A stretch of DNA of 64,000 bases from Chryseobacterium aahli (GCF_022699665.1 NZ_JALDNB010000016.1:48395-112394), one strand, 5' to 3'. Counted from the stretch's first letter, positions 51,561-61,685 are shown. The notes: generated by a model from the letters alone, not told the origin. Program-made: numbers and translations.

Positions 51561-52496
51561 ATGAAAAAAACGTTACTTTTCGCAGGACTTATATTTAGTT
51601 CAATTGTATTTTCTCAAAATACCCAGACAAGAAATGATGCAGGTGCACCAACATCAAACAGTGGCTTTTATGAAACTAACACGCCTATAAATTATCCAGA
51701 TGGAGCTGCAAGTTGGTGGCATCTATTGGATGTAAGACATACAAACGGAACAAATAATTATGGGATGCAGTTTGCAGGAAGTTTTTTTGATCAGGAATTG
51801 TATTTCAGAAAAACTAATGATAACGGTTCTCAACCTTGGAGAAAAGCTATTTTAGAAGCAACTCCGGGGAAAGTAAAAATTGGAGTAAATGATGTTACAG
51901 CTTCAGATGCCAATTTAAGAATTTTTCAGGCTGAAAATGCGTATACTGAATTAGCCAATTCCCATGGGAGATTTGTGATTGCTAAATCTTCTTGTAATAA
52001 TTGTTTCGCAACAGGGGCTATTCCTGGGGATGCCGTCATGAGAAACATGGGAATTTCACATAATATTTTATTTTCTATGCCAAACAATGGTAATGATGGA
52101 AGTTCTTATATTGGTTTTGAAGATAATCATAATGGGATTTGGGCTAAGTTTTTTAATAATGCCACCGCAAGATTTAACGGGAAAATATTTGCAAAAGAGG
52201 TTGAAGTGAAAACAAATGTCTGGGCTGATTATGTTTTTAAAAAAGATTATCAACTCAAGACTTTAGAGGAAGTTGAAAAGCATATTTCGGAAAAAGGACA
52301 CTTACCAAATATACCATCAGCGTCTGAAGTAATTGAAAAGGGAATTAATGTTGCTGAAATGGATGCTAAACTTTTGGAGAAAATTGAGGAATTAACTTTA
52401 TATTCAATAGAACAGAATAAGCAATTAAAATCGCAATCTGAGGAGATCAAGGAACTTAAAAACCAGGTTCAACAACTTATTTTAAATCACAAATAA
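51561..52496 (+). CDS. Secreted protein with tail-fibre-like C-terminus, copy 2
   Basis: The 311-residue protein has a signal peptide (MKKTLLFAGLIFSSIVFSQ). Its C-terminal part matches copy 1 closely: WADYVFKKDYQLKTLEEVE, KGHLPNIPSASEV, LLEKIEELTLYSIEQNKQL and a longer heptad tail. The middle has CNNCFATGAIPGDAVMRNMG, aligned with CNGCFSKWATPGDFVVRNMG of copy 1. The N-terminal domains differ. It is 7 nt upstream of the sorting-domain protein. Probably a surface or envelope structural protein of the same cluster. Confidence 0.75.
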   Translation: MKKTLLFAGLIFSSIVFSQNTQTRNDAGAPTSNSGFYETNTPINYPDGAASWWHLLDVRHTNGTNNYGMQFAGSFFDQELYFRKTNDNGSQPWRKAILEATPGKVKIGVNDVTASDANLRIFQAENAYTELANSHGRFVIAKSSCNNCFATGAIPGDAVMRNMGISHNILFSMPNNGNDGSSYIGFEDNHNGIWAKFFNNATARFNGKIFAKEVEVKTNVWADYVFKKDYQLKTLEEVEKHISEKGHLPNIPSASEVIEKGINVAEMDAKLLEKIEELTLYSIEQNKQLKSQSEEIKELKNQVQQLILNHK

Positions 52497-52503
52497 ATTT
52501 ATT

Positions 52504-52998
52504 ATGAAAAGAAAATTACTTTCGGTGTTCTCATTGATTGTGGGCTTTATAGGATATTCGCAAACTCAGACTGAAGTTTATTTCAAATATGATGAAGCCG
52601 GAAATCAAAGATACCGTGGCCCAAACGTCAACGGAAAAGCAGCTCCCAAAGATTTATTGGCCAAAGAAACTAAGACTGATACTTTGAAAGTTGAAGAAAA
52701 GACCGTAGCTGCAACTCCAACGCTTGATGCGAAATCATTCTGGAAACAAATGAGAATTTATCCTGTACCGGTCAATGACTATTTGACAATTGATTGGACG
52801 GATGAACTTGACGAACTTATTGCTACGGTTTCTATCTACCAGCATAGTACTGTTCACTGGAAATTTCAGCAGCAGAATCTTCCTAATCTCAACAAACAAT
52901 TGAAAATAAACATGACCGGTTATGAATGGGGTGTTTATGTTTTACATGTTCAGTTGAAGGACGGTAGAGTATTCAGCAGAAACATTACCAAACGATAA
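52504..52998 (+). CDS. Mini T9SS sorting-domain protein
   Basis: The 164-residue protein has a signal peptide (MKRKLLSVFSLIVGFIGYSQ). A short segment with a YD-repeat-like motif (YFKYDEAGNQRYRG, about 26-40) and a Lys/Thr/Ala linker follow. The last 80 residues are a type A T9SS-type C-terminal domain: IYPVPVNDYLTIDW then GVYVLHVQLKDGRVFSRNITK. There is almost no passenger. It lies 7 nt after the second tail-fibre-like gene and 33 nt before the RHS toxin gene. It could act in trans to present the toxin to the T9SS; this is inference. Confidence 0.8.
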   Translation: MKRKLLSVFSLIVGFIGYSQTQTEVYFKYDEAGNQRYRGPNVNGKAAPKDLLAKETKTDTLKVEEKTVAATPTLDAKSFWKQMRIYPVPVNDYLTIDWTDELDELIATVSIYQHSTVHWKFQQQNLPNLNKQLKINMTGYEWGVYVLHVQLKDGRVFSRNITKR

Positions 52999-53031
52999 AA
53001 AAATTAATAAACCACCCTATATCTCAAGAAT

Positions 53032-56000
53032 ATGAAATTATTCTATTCATTCCTTTTATCATTTTTCATGATATTAGGATACTCACAGACCATTCTTCAT
53101 CAGACCGAAAGCACAACCAGAACGGTACAAGATCCACAGACTGTCATCATGGCACCTGGTTTTAAGGCAACTTCTGGAGTATCTAATCCATTTATAGCCA
53201 AGATAGGTTCCGGAACGGAAAATATAGGTGGCGGACCAACAGACTCTCAGGCTGGAGTCAACAATCCATCCGCAACAACAGCTCCATCCGGACAAAGTTT
53301 TCATGATACAAAAGGCAATATCGATGTAAATGGTGCAGGACAATTACAATTTACTTTACCTATTGCTTTACCTCCGGGAGTGAAAAGCGTTGCGCCTCAA
53401 GTTAATTTAGTTTACACCAGCGGTTCAGGAAATGGAATTGCTGGTTATGGTTGGAATTTGTCAGGAATTACAAATATTTCAAGAATTAGTAAAACTATTG
53501 AGACTAATGGAGAAATAAAAGGAATTCAATTTGATTATTCTGATTATTACAGTTTTAATGGACAGAGATTGATATTAAAGTCCGGGGAATATGGAAAAGA
53601 CGGTGCAGAATATAGTACAGAAAAATATTCCAATATAAAAATTAGATCGGTTGGAGCAATCGCGGGACAAACTTGGCAAGGTCCGGAATATTGGCACTTG
53701 ACATTCGAGGACGGTTCACAAGGATGGTATGGAGCTACGGCAGCAGTTGCAAATGTTGCCAAAACTCCGTTGGAATATAATATCGTTAAGTGGAAAGATG
53801 CGCAAGGAAATTATATTTCTTACAACTACATGCAGAGTGCTTCTACCAATGTTGCTACCATATCAAATATAGAATGGGGAGGAAATGAGGTAAGTGGCAA
53901 ACCACATTTTAATAAGATTGAATTTAACTACTTTAATGAAAGAACGTTAAAAGAAGTAAATTTTTTAAATGGAATTAAGTTTATACAAAATCAACTGTTA
54001 AAAGAAATTATTGTTAAAACAAACAATAATCAATTTAAAAGATATGCAGTAGAATATACTAATAATGGAACAAGTTATCAGTTTACAAACAAGATAACAG
54101 AATATAATTCTGGTGATCAAGCAGCTAATCCAATTTTGGTTAACTACGAACAATACCAACCAGTAAATGAAGAAACAACTAAAGAGAACAGTATCGCTAC
54201 AAGTAATACTAAAAAATATGGCGATTTTGACATGGATGGTATTACTGATTATCTTGAGTTTATTCCTACTCCAGGATCTTCACCGTCGGGTCAGGTAGGA
54301 GTTATTAATTTTAAAAGCTCTGTTTATAAAGATGTAGCATTGATGCCTTTACAATATGAATTCAATAGATTTACATCTGAGGAATTTGCAAAGGCTACAT
54401 CCATAACATTTAAAAAAGATGGTTATGCTAAGAACAAGATTGGCATCGTAATACCACATAAAGTTGCAACTGCGGATTCCCAACAGCCAAACTTTGAATT
54501 ACTTGTATATTCTATTGACACTTCTGACTTCAAATTTAAGCTTGAATATACAAAACTGATTCCTTACAGTTTTTACAGTCCCGGTGGCGAACTAAGTGGT
54601 GGAACTGAATGTACAGCGGCAATAGCAATCAATGTTGGCTATTTGGAGACTTATGATTACGACGGGGATGGTATTTCAGAGTTGATGATAGGGTTCAACA
54701 GAAGGAATAGATGTACAAGCGCTCCTAATCCGTTTAAGACTTCCAACCTCGATAGTAGTCTTGCAACAGAACCTGTTGTGACTTCCAAACTTAATCTTCA
54801 ACCAAAGATCAACTCATCAAATGTTGAATATGGAGATGATTTGCTATCCAGCATAAAAGCTGATGAAGAAGCTAAAATAATTCCTCCAGGTGGCGGTGGT
54901 ACAATTGATTTTTTTACATATCACAGATCATTCCTACTTGACATAGACGAAAATCTGGACATCACAACTAACAGCTTTAACTACGACGGAGGGGTTAATA
55001 TTAATAATGCTTCTGAAAACAATAGAAATAATCGTTTTGCTGATCTAAATGGGGATGGTATACAAGATATTATTCAACTAGCATCTAACGGCACGATGAC
55101 CAATGTATTTAATTTCAGAAAACAAGCTGACGGAAGCTACCTAAAAGTTAACGTAGGAAATTTTTCAGGTCAAAGTATTCAAGGGGTTTCATCCGGAGCA
55201 TTATTTGGAGACTTCAATGGTGATAATAAGATTGATATTTTGGTTCCTCAAGCAAATAAATCATACAACTGGAATTTATATACCTCAGACGGCCAAAATT
55301 TTAACCAGTCTTTCATTAACAACTTTATTTATTATAGTTCTGGGAATGAAGTATTGATGGAAAGCAGTCATAATGTATGGGAGTCAGGAGGTGGTTGCTC
55401 CTTTTCAGAAAGCAGATATTTTCAATACAATGTTGCAGATCTGGATGCGGATGGTAAATCAGATATTGTTGTTAGTTATGTATTTTTACATAACCATGAA
55501 TGGTCTAACCATCGCGATGAGGAGAAAACGGTTTTACGTACTTTTGTTTATTCAGTCAATAAGACCACCACAAACAATACGGCAAATTATGCGAAGGCAT
55601 TTTACTCTACGGCTGGTGGGGATAGTGCTTTCTTACAAAGTTCACCTATCCAGACAAACGGAGATTTACAATTTTACAGAGTAAGGGATTGGAGAAGAGA
55701 ATATACGCAAAAAATCATTCCTTTTGGAACTTTGAGTTTGAACCGAACTAATCAACAGATTATCTCCATAGGTAGACCTGATGATTGTTCAGGAATTATT
55801 GGCTGTGCATATAATTATGTTACCCAATATGGGTATACATATACACCAACATTATCCAGAGCCAAATTTATTACACAAGGGAGTAATACAACAGAAGTAA
55901 TTTATCAGGAACTTAATTCTAAAACTGATCCTAATTTTTACAAGTCAACCAAAAAAGAATTATTTCCGTATTTTGAATTGGAGCTAATCCCTTTATCAAC

Positions 56001-59000
56001 CGCAGTTTCAAAACTTAAGCAAACGGTTCCTAACGGGACATTGATTCAGGACTTTAAGTATAGAGGTTTCTTAAGCCATTTTACCGGCAAAGGTATGATT
56101 GGTTTTCGTCAGGCAGCTCGATCTTCGTGGTATGCGAATGGATTTGAAAATACAATCATATGGTCGGGGGTAGAAATGGATCCATTACAAGATGCTGCTC
56201 CTGTAAAACAATGGTCTATCAAAACCAATAACAACAACCAAATATTTCCGGGTGATATATCTGAAAACAATACACAACTACTAAGTTTTAAATCGACTAC
56301 TTACCAGACTGATAAATTGGTAAACGGACAGATAGTTAGTGTTGTTTCAGATGTAGACAAGCCAAAAGCAGTTACAGCTTTTGTACCTAAAAGCATTATA
56401 ACAAAAGACTTCTTAACAGGTATTATTACTACAGGAAACATCATTTATGGCGACTATTATGTCCCTGTGCAAAGTGTGACTAATGTAAATAATGGATATG
56501 CCATAACCACATCTCTATTTGAATACTTTCATAATCTTGCAGGTGTTGGATCAGATTATTATATAGGCCGCCCCAAATCAAAAACAGATGCTACACAAGC
56601 TTATGGAGATACTAAATCGGCAAAAGAAGAATATACTTACGAAAATAATCTCTTAAAAACTCTTAAAACATGGAATAGAGATAATACAGGTTATTTATTA
56701 GAAACTTATAACTACGATGGCTTTGGAAATGTTACTCAGAAATTAATCAGCAATAGTATAGATTCCCAAGCTCAAAATACATTAGCTGAATATGATTCTA
56801 AAGGTAGATTTGTTATAAAAAAGACTGATAACTTAGGATTGGTGACCAATATCTCTTACGATAACTGGGGACAAATTTTAACTCAGACAGACCCCTTAGG
56901 AAATGTTCTTTCCAATACTTATGATAGTTGGGGGAAACTAATGACTTCAAAAAGTAATTTAGAGGGTATTACAACCTATGAGTATAAAAGAGATGATAAT
57001 TCAAATATTACAATCATACAGTATGATTCTGATGGTGATGTAACTAAAAAATTCACGAATAAAATAGGTCAAAATTACAGAACAACTACCAAAGCATTTG
57101 ATCAGGGACAGTTTGTTTCTAAGGATATTCAGTATGATGTTTTAGGAAGAAAAATTAATGAAAGTGAACCCTACTTTGATGGTCAAAGCCCATGGCAATG
57201 GAATACAATCATATATGATGACAACTTTTACCCAACTAAAGTAACCGCAACGGCATTTACTGGCAAGCAGGTGGAAACCACTGTTTCAGGATTAATCACA
57301 ACAGTAAGAGAAATTAATAATTATAATAAAATCACTACAAAAACTGCTGATGTATTAGGAAATGTTGTCTTATCAACAGATAAAGGAGGTACTATTCAAT
57401 TTGCATATAATGCAGCAGGAGATCAAATCAGGGCTCAATATGCAGAAAATATTGTTACAACGAAATATGATGCATGGGGAAGGAAATATGAATTTAATGA
57501 TCCTTCGAATGGATTATATAAGTATGAATATGATGGTTTTGGACAGATAAAGAAAATAATCAGTCCAAAAGGAACCAAAGAATATACTTACAATAATTTA
57601 GGTCAGTTAATTACTCAAAAAGAATTATCCACCTCTGATGGAGGAGAAGCAACGAACAAGTTGATTTCTTTCTCCTATGATGATAAGGGAAGGGTAATTG
57701 CGAAATCAGGAACATCAAAAGGGAAAGCTTACAGCTCAAATATTCTTTATGATTCTCAGGGAAGAGTACTGTCCTCCTCAGAAAATAGTAATGGAAAATA
57801 CTTTATCCAGAAAGGAATTACTTATGATGATAAGGCACGTGTTATCTCCTATGAAAAGCAGTTATATTCTTCAGGAGTTCTGACAAAGTTACAGATTGAA
57901 AATATTTACAGCTCTTGGAACGGACAATTGTCGACGGTTAAAGACAAAAACTCAGGAAGAGTACTGTGGGTACTTCAGGAAACCAATGCAAAAGGACAGA
58001 TAGTAAAAGCCAATCTTGGAAGATCTAGAATATTAAATGGCTATGATAATAACGGATTCTTAGCCAATATAGATCATCAATATAGACTTCAATTAGAAGG
58101 CACACCAAGCATACTGCAAGTAATTTATAACTTTGATGCAATAAAGAATGAATTAAGCAGCAGAATCACAAGTGGTGACTTAAGCATTACAGAAACCTTT
58201 GAATACGATGATAATAACAGATTAATTAATTGGACAAATCCAAGAACAGGACAGGCTTCTCAAAACACCTATGATGTCAAAGGGAGAATTACCCATAATG
58301 ACCAAGTGGGTACGATGAAGTATGAAAATTCGACCAAGATTTATCAGCCTACAGGAATGACTCTTAATGCTGCCGGAACACAAAATTATAACAATGATCT
58401 TATTCAAAGCATTGTCTACAATGAAAATAATGATCCGGTTTTTATTGATGGAGAAAAGGGAGATGTAGCTTTTCAATATGGACTGACGAGCATGAGACAG
58501 AGGGTTACCTATGGTGGAAACTTCAATAGTGACGGAGAAGGGAAGTTTACTAAATTTTACAGTGAGGATGGAAGCTTTGAAATTGTAAAAGACAATAATA
58601 CCGGAAAGGAAAAATATTTGATTTATATAGGAGGAAATCCGTATGAAAGTAATGTTGTGTACATAAAAAACTTTGACGATACGGTTGGGTCCTATAAATT
58701 CTTACATAAAGATTACTTAGGAAGTATTTTAGCGATTAGCGATGAAGCGGGAAATAAACTGGAACAGAGACATTATGATGCTTGGGGCAATATCACACAT
58801 TTAAAAATTGGAGCCGGACTCGTTATTACTGATAAGAATATAATCGATAATACTTCGTTAGTTATAGACAGAGGATATACTAGCCATGAGCATTTTGCAG
58901 AAGTTGGCATCATCCACATGAATGGAAGATTGTATGATCCTTTATTAAGAAGATTCTTAAATGCTGATGAAAATATTCAGGAACCTTACAATACTCAAAA

Positions 59001-60114
59001 CTATAATAAATACGGGTATGTACTAAATAACCCCTTGATGTTTAATGATCCAAGTGGAGAGTTTTTTGGCATGGGTGAACTTTTATCTGCTGTGGTTATT
59101 GCTACTATGATAGCATCAGCTAGCTATACAGTTATGACATCAATCACTGGGCAGAACTGGGATTTGGGTCAGTTTATGAAAACCAACTTATTTGCCGCCG
59201 CTTCTGCGGTTGTGACGTATGGTATAGGGACTGTCTTTACGTCCTCTGCGGGAACGGCATTTGCACAAGAAATTGGAAAATTAGGAACGATATTTGTACA
59301 AAGTACTGTACATGCTCTAGCACAAGGGTTTATATCTCTTGTACAGGGACAAGGCTTTGGAAGTGCTTTTGTTTCAGGGTTTTTAGGAAGTGTTGGAGCT
59401 TCTGCTTTTACTACTTTTGCTGGTAACTTTGCTAGTAGTGCTACAGGAACAGTCTTGTCTGGAGCTGTTCTGGGCGGTGTTGGTTCTGAACTTACAGGAG
59501 GGAACTTTTGGCAAGGAGCGCTGATTGGAGGATTTGTTGCAGGATTTAATCATGTGATGCACTCAATGGGAAATAATATTGAGCCTGACAATGGTTATGA
59601 TGAAAATGGTAAGAAGATAAATAATGTCGGTGGTGATAAAACAGATTATATTCTTCAAAAAGCTCAATTTGGCGGAGAGGACGTTTACACAATATTAGCA
59701 AGTACAGAGGTACAGCATACTTTTGGTCCATATGGAAATCATGAAGGTTATGGATACAGAATGCACAACAAGTTGCAAAGTCCAACTTTATACGATCCAA
59801 GTTTTGATCTAATGGTAACTATGGGAGGGACAGGTACAACAATTAAAGGACTTGGATCTTTTAGTTATAAATTTTTGAGAGGAGGGGGAAAAATAAATGG
59901 GTTTTCAATAGGAACTAGAGCTGGTTATGGCTCACAACCAAGATTAGATTTTCATAAATTAAGTACGACTATGAAGTCCAGAGCTACCAGTCGTCTAACA
60001 ATACCGAAGTTCTTAGATGGTAAAAAACTATTTCACTATCATAGAGGAAAAGGTAATAATTTAAAATATCATAGGCCTTGGGAAGTAGGACCAGATGGAG
60101 TACGAAGATGGTAA
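53032..60114 (+). CDS. Secreted RHS/YD-repeat polymorphic toxin with SpvB and VCBS domains
   Basis: The 2360-residue protein has a signal peptide (MKLFYSFLLSFFMILGYSQ). A SpvB-type domain (about 90-370) is marked by LPPGVKSVAPQVNLVYTSG and GYGWNLSGI. At least five VCBS/FG-GAP motifs occur in about 395-815, for example DFDMDGITD, DYDGDGISE and DLNGDGIQD. A TcB/TcC-like region and many YD repeats (about 1220-1905) follow. The RHS core (GRLYDPLLRRFLNADE, then YVLNNPLMFNDPSG) ends near residue 2010. Next come Gly/Ala-rich hydrophobic helices (2014-2170) and a variable C-terminal domain (about 2180-2360) with HYHRGKGNN and YHRPWE. The C-terminus has no T9SS domain. The shell would enclose the toxin tip; the tip's activity is unrecognised. 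Confidence 0.88.
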   Translation: MKLFYSFLLSFFMILGYSQTILHQTESTTRTVQDPQTVIMAPGFKATSGVSNPFIAKIGSGTENIGGGPTDSQAGVNNPSATTAPSGQSFHDTKGNIDVNGAGQLQFTLPIALPPGVKSVAPQVNLVYTSGSGNGIAGYGWNLSGITNISRISKTIETNGEIKGIQFDYSDYYSFNGQRLILKSGEYGKDGAEYSTEKYSNIKIRSVGAIAGQTWQGPEYWHLTFEDGSQGWYGATAAVANVAKTPLEYNIVKWKDAQGNYISYNYMQSASTNVATISNIEWGGNEVSGKPHFNKIEFNYFNERTLKEVNFLNGIKFIQNQLLKEIIVKTNNNQFKRYAVEYTNNGTSYQFTNKITEYNSGDQAANPILVNYEQYQPVNEETTKENSIATSNTKKYGDFDMDGITDYLEFIPTPGSSPSGQVGVINFKSSVYKDVALMPLQYEFNRFTSEEFAKATSITFKKDGYAKNKIGIVIPHKVATADSQQPNFELLVYSIDTSDFKFKLEYTKLIPYSFYSPGGELSGGTECTAAIAINVGYLETYDYDGDGISELMIGFNRRNRCTSAPNPFKTSNLDSSLATEPVVTSKLNLQPKINSSNVEYGDDLLSSIKADEEAKIIPPGGGGTIDFFTYHRSFLLDIDENLDITTNSFNYDGGVNINNASENNRNNRFADLNGDGIQDIIQLASNGTMTNVFNFRKQADGSYLKVNVGNFSGQSIQGVSSGALFGDFNGDNKIDILVPQANKSYNWNLYTSDGQNFNQSFINNFIYYSSGNEVLMESSHNVWESGGGCSFSESRYFQYNVADLDADGKSDIVVSYVFLHNHEWSNHRDEEKTVLRTFVYSVNKTTTNNTANYAKAFYSTAGGDSAFLQSSPIQTNGDLQFYRVRDWRREYTQKIIPFGTLSLNRTNQQIISIGRPDDCSGIIGCAYNYVTQYGYTYTPTLSRAKFITQGSNTTEVIYQELNSKTDPNFYKSTKKELFPYFELELIPLSTAVSKLKQTVPNGTLIQDFKYRGFLSHFTGKGMIGFRQAARSSWYANGFENTIIWSGVEMDPLQDAAPVKQWSIKTNNNNQIFPGDISENNTQLLSFKSTTYQTDKLVNGQIVSVVSDVDKPKAVTAFVPKSIITKDFLTGIITTGNIIYGDYYVPVQSVTNVNNGYAITTSLFEYFHNLAGVGSDYYIGRPKSKTDATQAYGDTKSAKEEYTYENNLLKTLKTWNRDNTGYLLETYNYDGFGNVTQKLISNSIDSQAQNTLAEYDSKGRFVIKKTDNLGLVTNISYDNWGQILTQTDPLGNVLSNTYDSWGKLMTSKSNLEGITTYEYKRDDNSNITIIQYDSDGDVTKKFTNKIGQNYRTTTKAFDQGQFVSKDIQYDVLGRKINESEPYFDGQSPWQWNTIIYDDNFYPTKVTATAFTGKQVETTVSGLITTVREINNYNKITTKTADVLGNVVLSTDKGGTIQFAYNAAGDQIRAQYAENIVTTKYDAWGRKYEFNDPSNGLYKYEYDGFGQIKKIISPKGTKEYTYNNLGQLITQKELSTSDGGEATNKLISFSYDDKGRVIAKSGTSKGKAYSSNILYDSQGRVLSSSENSNGKYFIQKGITYDDKARVISYEKQLYSSGVLTKLQIENIYSSWNGQLSTVKDKNSGRVLWVLQETNAKGQIVKANLGRSRILNGYDNNGFLANIDHQYRLQLEGTPSILQVIYNFDAIKNELSSRITSGDLSITETFEYDDNNRLINWTNPRTGQASQNTYDVKGRITHNDQVGTMKYENSTKIYQPTGMTLNAAGTQNYNNDLIQSIVYNENNDPVFIDGEKGDVAFQYGLTSMRQRVTYGGNFNSDGEGKFTKFYSEDGSFEIVKDNNTGKEKYLIYIGGNPYESNVVYIKNFDDTVGSYKFLHKDYLGSILAISDEAGNKLEQRHYDAWGNITHLKIGAGLVITDKNIIDNTSLVIDRGYTSHEHFAEVGIIHMNGRLYDPLLRRFLNADENIQEPYNTQNYNKYGYVLNNPLMFNDPSGEFFGMGELLSAVVIATMIASASYTVMTSITGQNWDLGQFMKTNLFAAASAVVTYGIGTVFTSSAGTAFAQEIGKLGTIFVQSTVHALAQGFISLVQGQGFGSAFVSGFLGSVGASAFTTFAGNFASSATGTVLSGAVLGGVGSELTGGNFWQGALIGGFVAGFNHVMHSMGNNIEPDNGYDENGKKINNVGGDKTDYILQKAQFGGEDVYTILASTEVQHTFGPYGNHEGYGYRMHNKLQSPTLYDPSFDLMVTMGGTGTTIKGLGSFSYKFLRGGGKINGFSIGTRAGYGSQPRLDFHKLSTTMKSRATSRLTIPKFLDGKKLFHYHRGKGNNLKYHRPWEVGPDGVRRW

Positions 60115-60454
60115 TAATGATGAAATACTTTACAATATAATGGAACTAATACAATTTTACACTTACTATATACCTGCGTTAGAAAAAGCATTAGATGAAG
60201 ATAACATCAATAAACCAATGTATGACATTAAAGATCCTACACAATTTTTAGTCGGTGATTACGAAATTATTAAGAATATTGATTTTTTTCTTGATATATC
60301 TTCAGGTGAAAATATATTTTTGGATACAGTAGCATACTATTTTGATGCTATTTCGCATGGTTTTTTATCTATCAACAATACGAGTGTACATGATATGAAG
60401 ATTTTGATTTGGGAGTATATATATGAAATAAAGAAGAAATATAATCTAAGATAA
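60095..60454 (+). CDS. Candidate immunity protein for the RHS toxin
   Basis: The 119-residue acidic protein overlaps the toxin's last 20 nt in another frame, giving tight coupling. An internal Met at 60140 is another possible start. It is mostly helical with no signal peptide (ELIQFYTYYIPALEKALDED, FDAISHGFLSINNTSVHDMK). It does not match a family I know. Position directly after a polymorphic toxin's variable tip and strong negative charge, opposing the basic tip, fit an immunity protein. Confidence 0.72.
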   Translation: MEYEDGNNDEILYNIMELIQFYTYYIPALEKALDEDNINKPMYDIKDPTQFLVGDYEIIKNIDFFLDISSGENIFLDTVAYYFDAISHGFLSINNTSVHDMKILIWEYIYEIKKKYNLR

Positions 60455-60463
60455 TCCTGGCTG

Positions 60464-60490
60464 CTCCCGCACGAATCCTTCGTGTGGGAG
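60464..60490 (+). terminator. Hairpin after the toxin/immunity genes
   Basis: CTCCCGCACGAA pairs with TTCGTGTGGGAG around a 3-nt loop. It is a strong stem but no T-run follows, so it could be an RNA 3' end or a repeat. The rest of the 460-nt gap (60455-60914) holds an A+T-rich stretch, the CCCGAA/TTCGGG unit near 60800 and the surE terminator. Confidence 0.5.
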
Positions 60491-60878
60491 TATAGATTGA
60501 TTACCTACAATAAATATCTTCTTTTACTAGACGCTAAATTAGTATATCCAATCTTTTATATAAATATTTAAATTACTAATCCTTCAAATTTATTTGAAAA
60601 TTTTGATGTGATTCAAAAGTGGTTGATATTTATGATAAAATCAAAAGCTTAAATCAAAAGTATAATGTAATTGCTTGATGGTTATTTAATTGTTTTTTTT
60701 AGTTTTTGGTTATATTTAAGTTTTTGATAAAAGACTTTATAAAAGCTTTCGATAAATTATAGAATTAAAATTTAATTTTTAACCTTCAGATTCCAAGTCT
60801 TGTCCCGAAGTTTCGGGGATTGTTCTTTTGTTTGACTACGTCGAATCTTCGATTTCAAGACAAAAGAATATAAATAAA

Positions 60879-60908
60879 AAAAGCGTGAGAATAATTTTCT
60901 ACGCTTTT
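60879..60908 (-). terminator. Terminator of surE
   Basis: AAAAGCGT pairs with ACGCTTTT with an inner AGA/TCT pairing and one bulge; T-rich sequence follows on the minus strand. It lies 7 nt after the surE stop. Confidence 0.7.
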
Positions 60909-60914
60909 CTATTT

Positions 60915-61685
60915 TTAATCAAACCTCATCACCTCATTCAGCGTATTCATATACTCATACGCCGTCATATCAAATTTAACGGGAACAATAGAAATATATC
61001 CGTTTGCCAAAGCCGTTTCATCAGCATCTTCAGACTCATCCATATTATTGAAATATCCGGTTAACCAGTAATATTTTTTACCGTGCGGGTTGATTCTTTC
61101 GTCAAAACTTTCTTCCCATTTTGCATTGGCTTGCTTACAAATTTTCACGCCTTTAATCTCTTCTTTAGAAAGTTTCGGAATGTTTACATTTAAAACAACA
61201 CCTTTAGGCATCGGATTTTCCAACGTTTTTCTCACAATTCCCTGAATATATTCTTTTGCCTGTGTAAAATCTGCTTCCCAACTGAAGTCAAGAAGTGAAA
61301 AACCAATCGAAGGAAGACCTTCCACACCGCCTTCTACCGCAGCAGACATCGTTCCTGAATAAATTACATTGATCGAAGAATTGGCGCCATGATTAATCCC
61401 AGAAACCACGATATCCGGTCTTCTCGGAAGTATTTTATCTAAAGCCATCTTGACACAGTCTACAGGAGTTCCGCTGCAAGAATAATCTTTTTGTGGACCT
61501 TCAAGCTGAACTTCTTCGTAGCTTAAAGTAGAGTTGATGGTGATTGCGTGACCTTTTCCGCTCTGAGGAGAATTGGGAGCTACCACGATTACTTCTCCGA
61601 TTTCGTTCATAAATTCTACAAGATTTCTGATACCGGGAGCCGTAATTCCATCATCATTGGTTACCAGAATAAGTGGTTTTTCCAT
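60915..61685 (-). CDS. surE: 5'/3'-nucleotidase SurE
   Basis: This 256-residue metal-dependent nucleotidase has the N-terminal ILVTNDDGITAPGIR with the metal-binding Asp pair (D10, D11), the VVAPNSPQSGKGHAIT block with Ser and the VSGINHGANSSINVIYSGTMSAAVEG block with Asn. It dephosphorylates nucleoside monophosphates and short polyphosphate and is linked with survival in stationary phase. Start and length are normal. Confidence 0.95.
   Translation of the reverse strand: MEKPLILVTNDDGITAPGIRNLVEFMNEIGEVIVVAPNSPQSGKGHAITINSTLSYEEVQLEGPQKDYSCSGTPVDCVKMALDKILPRRPDIVVSGINHGANSSINVIYSGTMSAAVEGGVEGLPSIGFSLLDFSWEADFTQAKEYIQGIVRKTLENPMPKGVVLNVNIPKLSKEEIKGVKICKQANAKWEESFDERINPHGKKYYWLTGYFNNMDESEDADETALANGYISIVPVKFDMTAYEYMNTLNEVMRFD

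Noticed and set aside
53032..60114. T9SS C-terminal domain on the RHS toxin
   Set aside because: The protein ends with the His-rich toxin tip (GPDGVRRW); none of the YPNP / GxYxL sorting-domain motifs are present there.
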